A DNA stretch of 64,000 nucleotides from positions 18,186,001 through 18,250,000 of the forward strand of contig NC_090787.1 of NCBI RefSeq assembly GCF_040054535.1, written 5' to 3'. The notes beneath the pieces are model-generated. The model had not been told where the DNA came from. It saw only the letters and a program-made list of their open reading frames with translations, and made no database searches. The translations under genes were made by a program, and so were the position numbers. This document shows positions 63,493 to 64,000 of this stretch, piece by piece. How positions within the stretch are numbered: the stretch's first letter is position 1; the number at the start of each line of letters is the position of its first letter. Source of the stretch: Antennarius striatus. Its lineage: Eukaryota; Chordata; Actinopteri; Lophiiformes; Antennariidae.

Positions 63493-64000
63493 ATTTGTCT
63501 AATCCGAATGACATCCCTATGTCGTCGCTGTAGATCCTGGTGGTGTGGATCAGCGAGTCAATTTCTCGCTCATTCCTGGCATACAGCTTGATGTCATCCA
63601 TGTAGAGGAGATGGCTGATTGTTGTCCCGCTTCGGAATTGGTATCCGTAGCCACTCTTTGTGATGATGTGACTGAGGGGGTTCAGGCCTATGCAGAACAG
63701 CAGTGGTGATAGTGCATCCCCTTGGTATATGCCGCACTTGATGTTAACTTGGGCAATTGGCTTGGAGTTAGTCTCCAGGGTTGTCTTCCACTTCCCCATT
63801 GAGTTCTTGATGAAGGCTCTTAGTGTCCTGTTGATCTTATACAGTTCCAGACATTCCAGTATCCACGTGTGTGGCATTGAGTCGTAGGCTTTCTGGTAGT
63901 CAATCCAGGCGGTGCACAAGTTGGTCTGCCTATTCTTACAGTCTCTGTGTACTGCTTTGTCCACCAGTAGCTGGTGCTTGGCTCCCCTGGTGTTACTACC
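63480..64000 (-). pseudogene. R4-like LINE reverse transcriptase, partial
   Basis: Blocks CTAWIDYQKAYDSMPHTWIL, IKCGIYQGDALSPLLFCIGL and LLYMDDIKLYARNERE, then MSFGLDKCGRMV. The YMDD active site is intact. After RRGK the frame is lost and about 30 residues of the family sequence appear deleted. The N-terminus is off the right edge. Confidence 0.85.

Larger units (their letters stand above)
62200..64000 (-). mobile_element. R4/Dong-like (Rex6-type) LINE, decayed, truncated by the window edge
   Basis: The minus strand reads reverse transcriptase, linker, then a C-terminal restriction-enzyme-like endonuclease, the R4/R2-type architecture rather than an AP endonuclease. The 3' end (GGTGAGAGGGACTT) abuts an (AT)n run at 62203-62221; R4-clade elements are known to favour simple A/T repeats. 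The 5' part is beyond 64000. It lies in tbc1d4 intron 1, antisense to the gene. Confidence 0.8.

Overview
The window is vertebrate nuclear DNA, almost certainly from a teleost fish and probably a percomorph. The genes are intron-rich, have GT-AG splice sites and encode proteins that align with vertebrate families. The repeats are of teleost type: RTE, R4/Dong-like and L2-like LINEs, tRNA-derived SINEs, Harbinger, hAT and TA-flanked DNA elements, and long CA/TG microsatellites. The species cannot be named from this sequence. I had no alignment tool, so protein identities rest on recalled family sequences. Exon edges rest on splice consensus plus reading-phase bookkeeping.

Four host genes lie in the order lmo7 (-), uchl3 (-), commd6 (+), tbc1d4 (+). 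From what I recall of human chromosome 13q22, TBC1D4, COMMD6, UCHL3 and LMO7 have the same order and relative orientation, so this looks like an old syntenic block. lmo7 fills roughly the first 42.3 kb. I resolve 26 exons carrying an N-terminal calponin-homology domain, a DUF4757-type coiled segment, a PDZ domain and a long charged coiled coil. The LIM domain is not in the window: either it lies beyond the left edge, or the transcript can end at a LIM-less last exon at 724-844. uchl3 is complete (nine exons, 231 residues, all four catalytic residues). commd6 is complete (seven exons, 199 residues). Only the first coding exon of tbc1d4 is present, and its intron 1 runs off the right edge.

The accessory content is transposons. 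Intron 1 of lmo7 holds a three-level nest: a TA-flanked DNA element (35187-38094) contains a Harbinger element with both of its usual ORFs (36231-37822), and that contains a minisatellite-bearing hAT-like element (36633-36985). The uchl3-commd6 intergenic region holds a hAT transposase remnant and a near-complete but catalytically dead RTE LINE, itself split by a SINE. tbc1d4 intron 1 holds a SINE, a small element with the same ends as the lmo7 intron element, and a decayed R4/Dong-like LINE at the right edge.

The four host proteins do not form one pathway. LMO7 is a junction and cytoskeleton scaffold, UCHL3 a deubiquitinase/deneddylase, COMMD6 a Commander-complex subunit, and TBC1D4 a Rab GAP in insulin-regulated GLUT4 traffic. 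Points most worth a second look are the transposon nest, the insertions separating the divergent uchl3/commd6 starts, UG repeats beside three lmo7 exons (two of them tiny), several perfect palindromes, and the possible LIM-less lmo7 ending.
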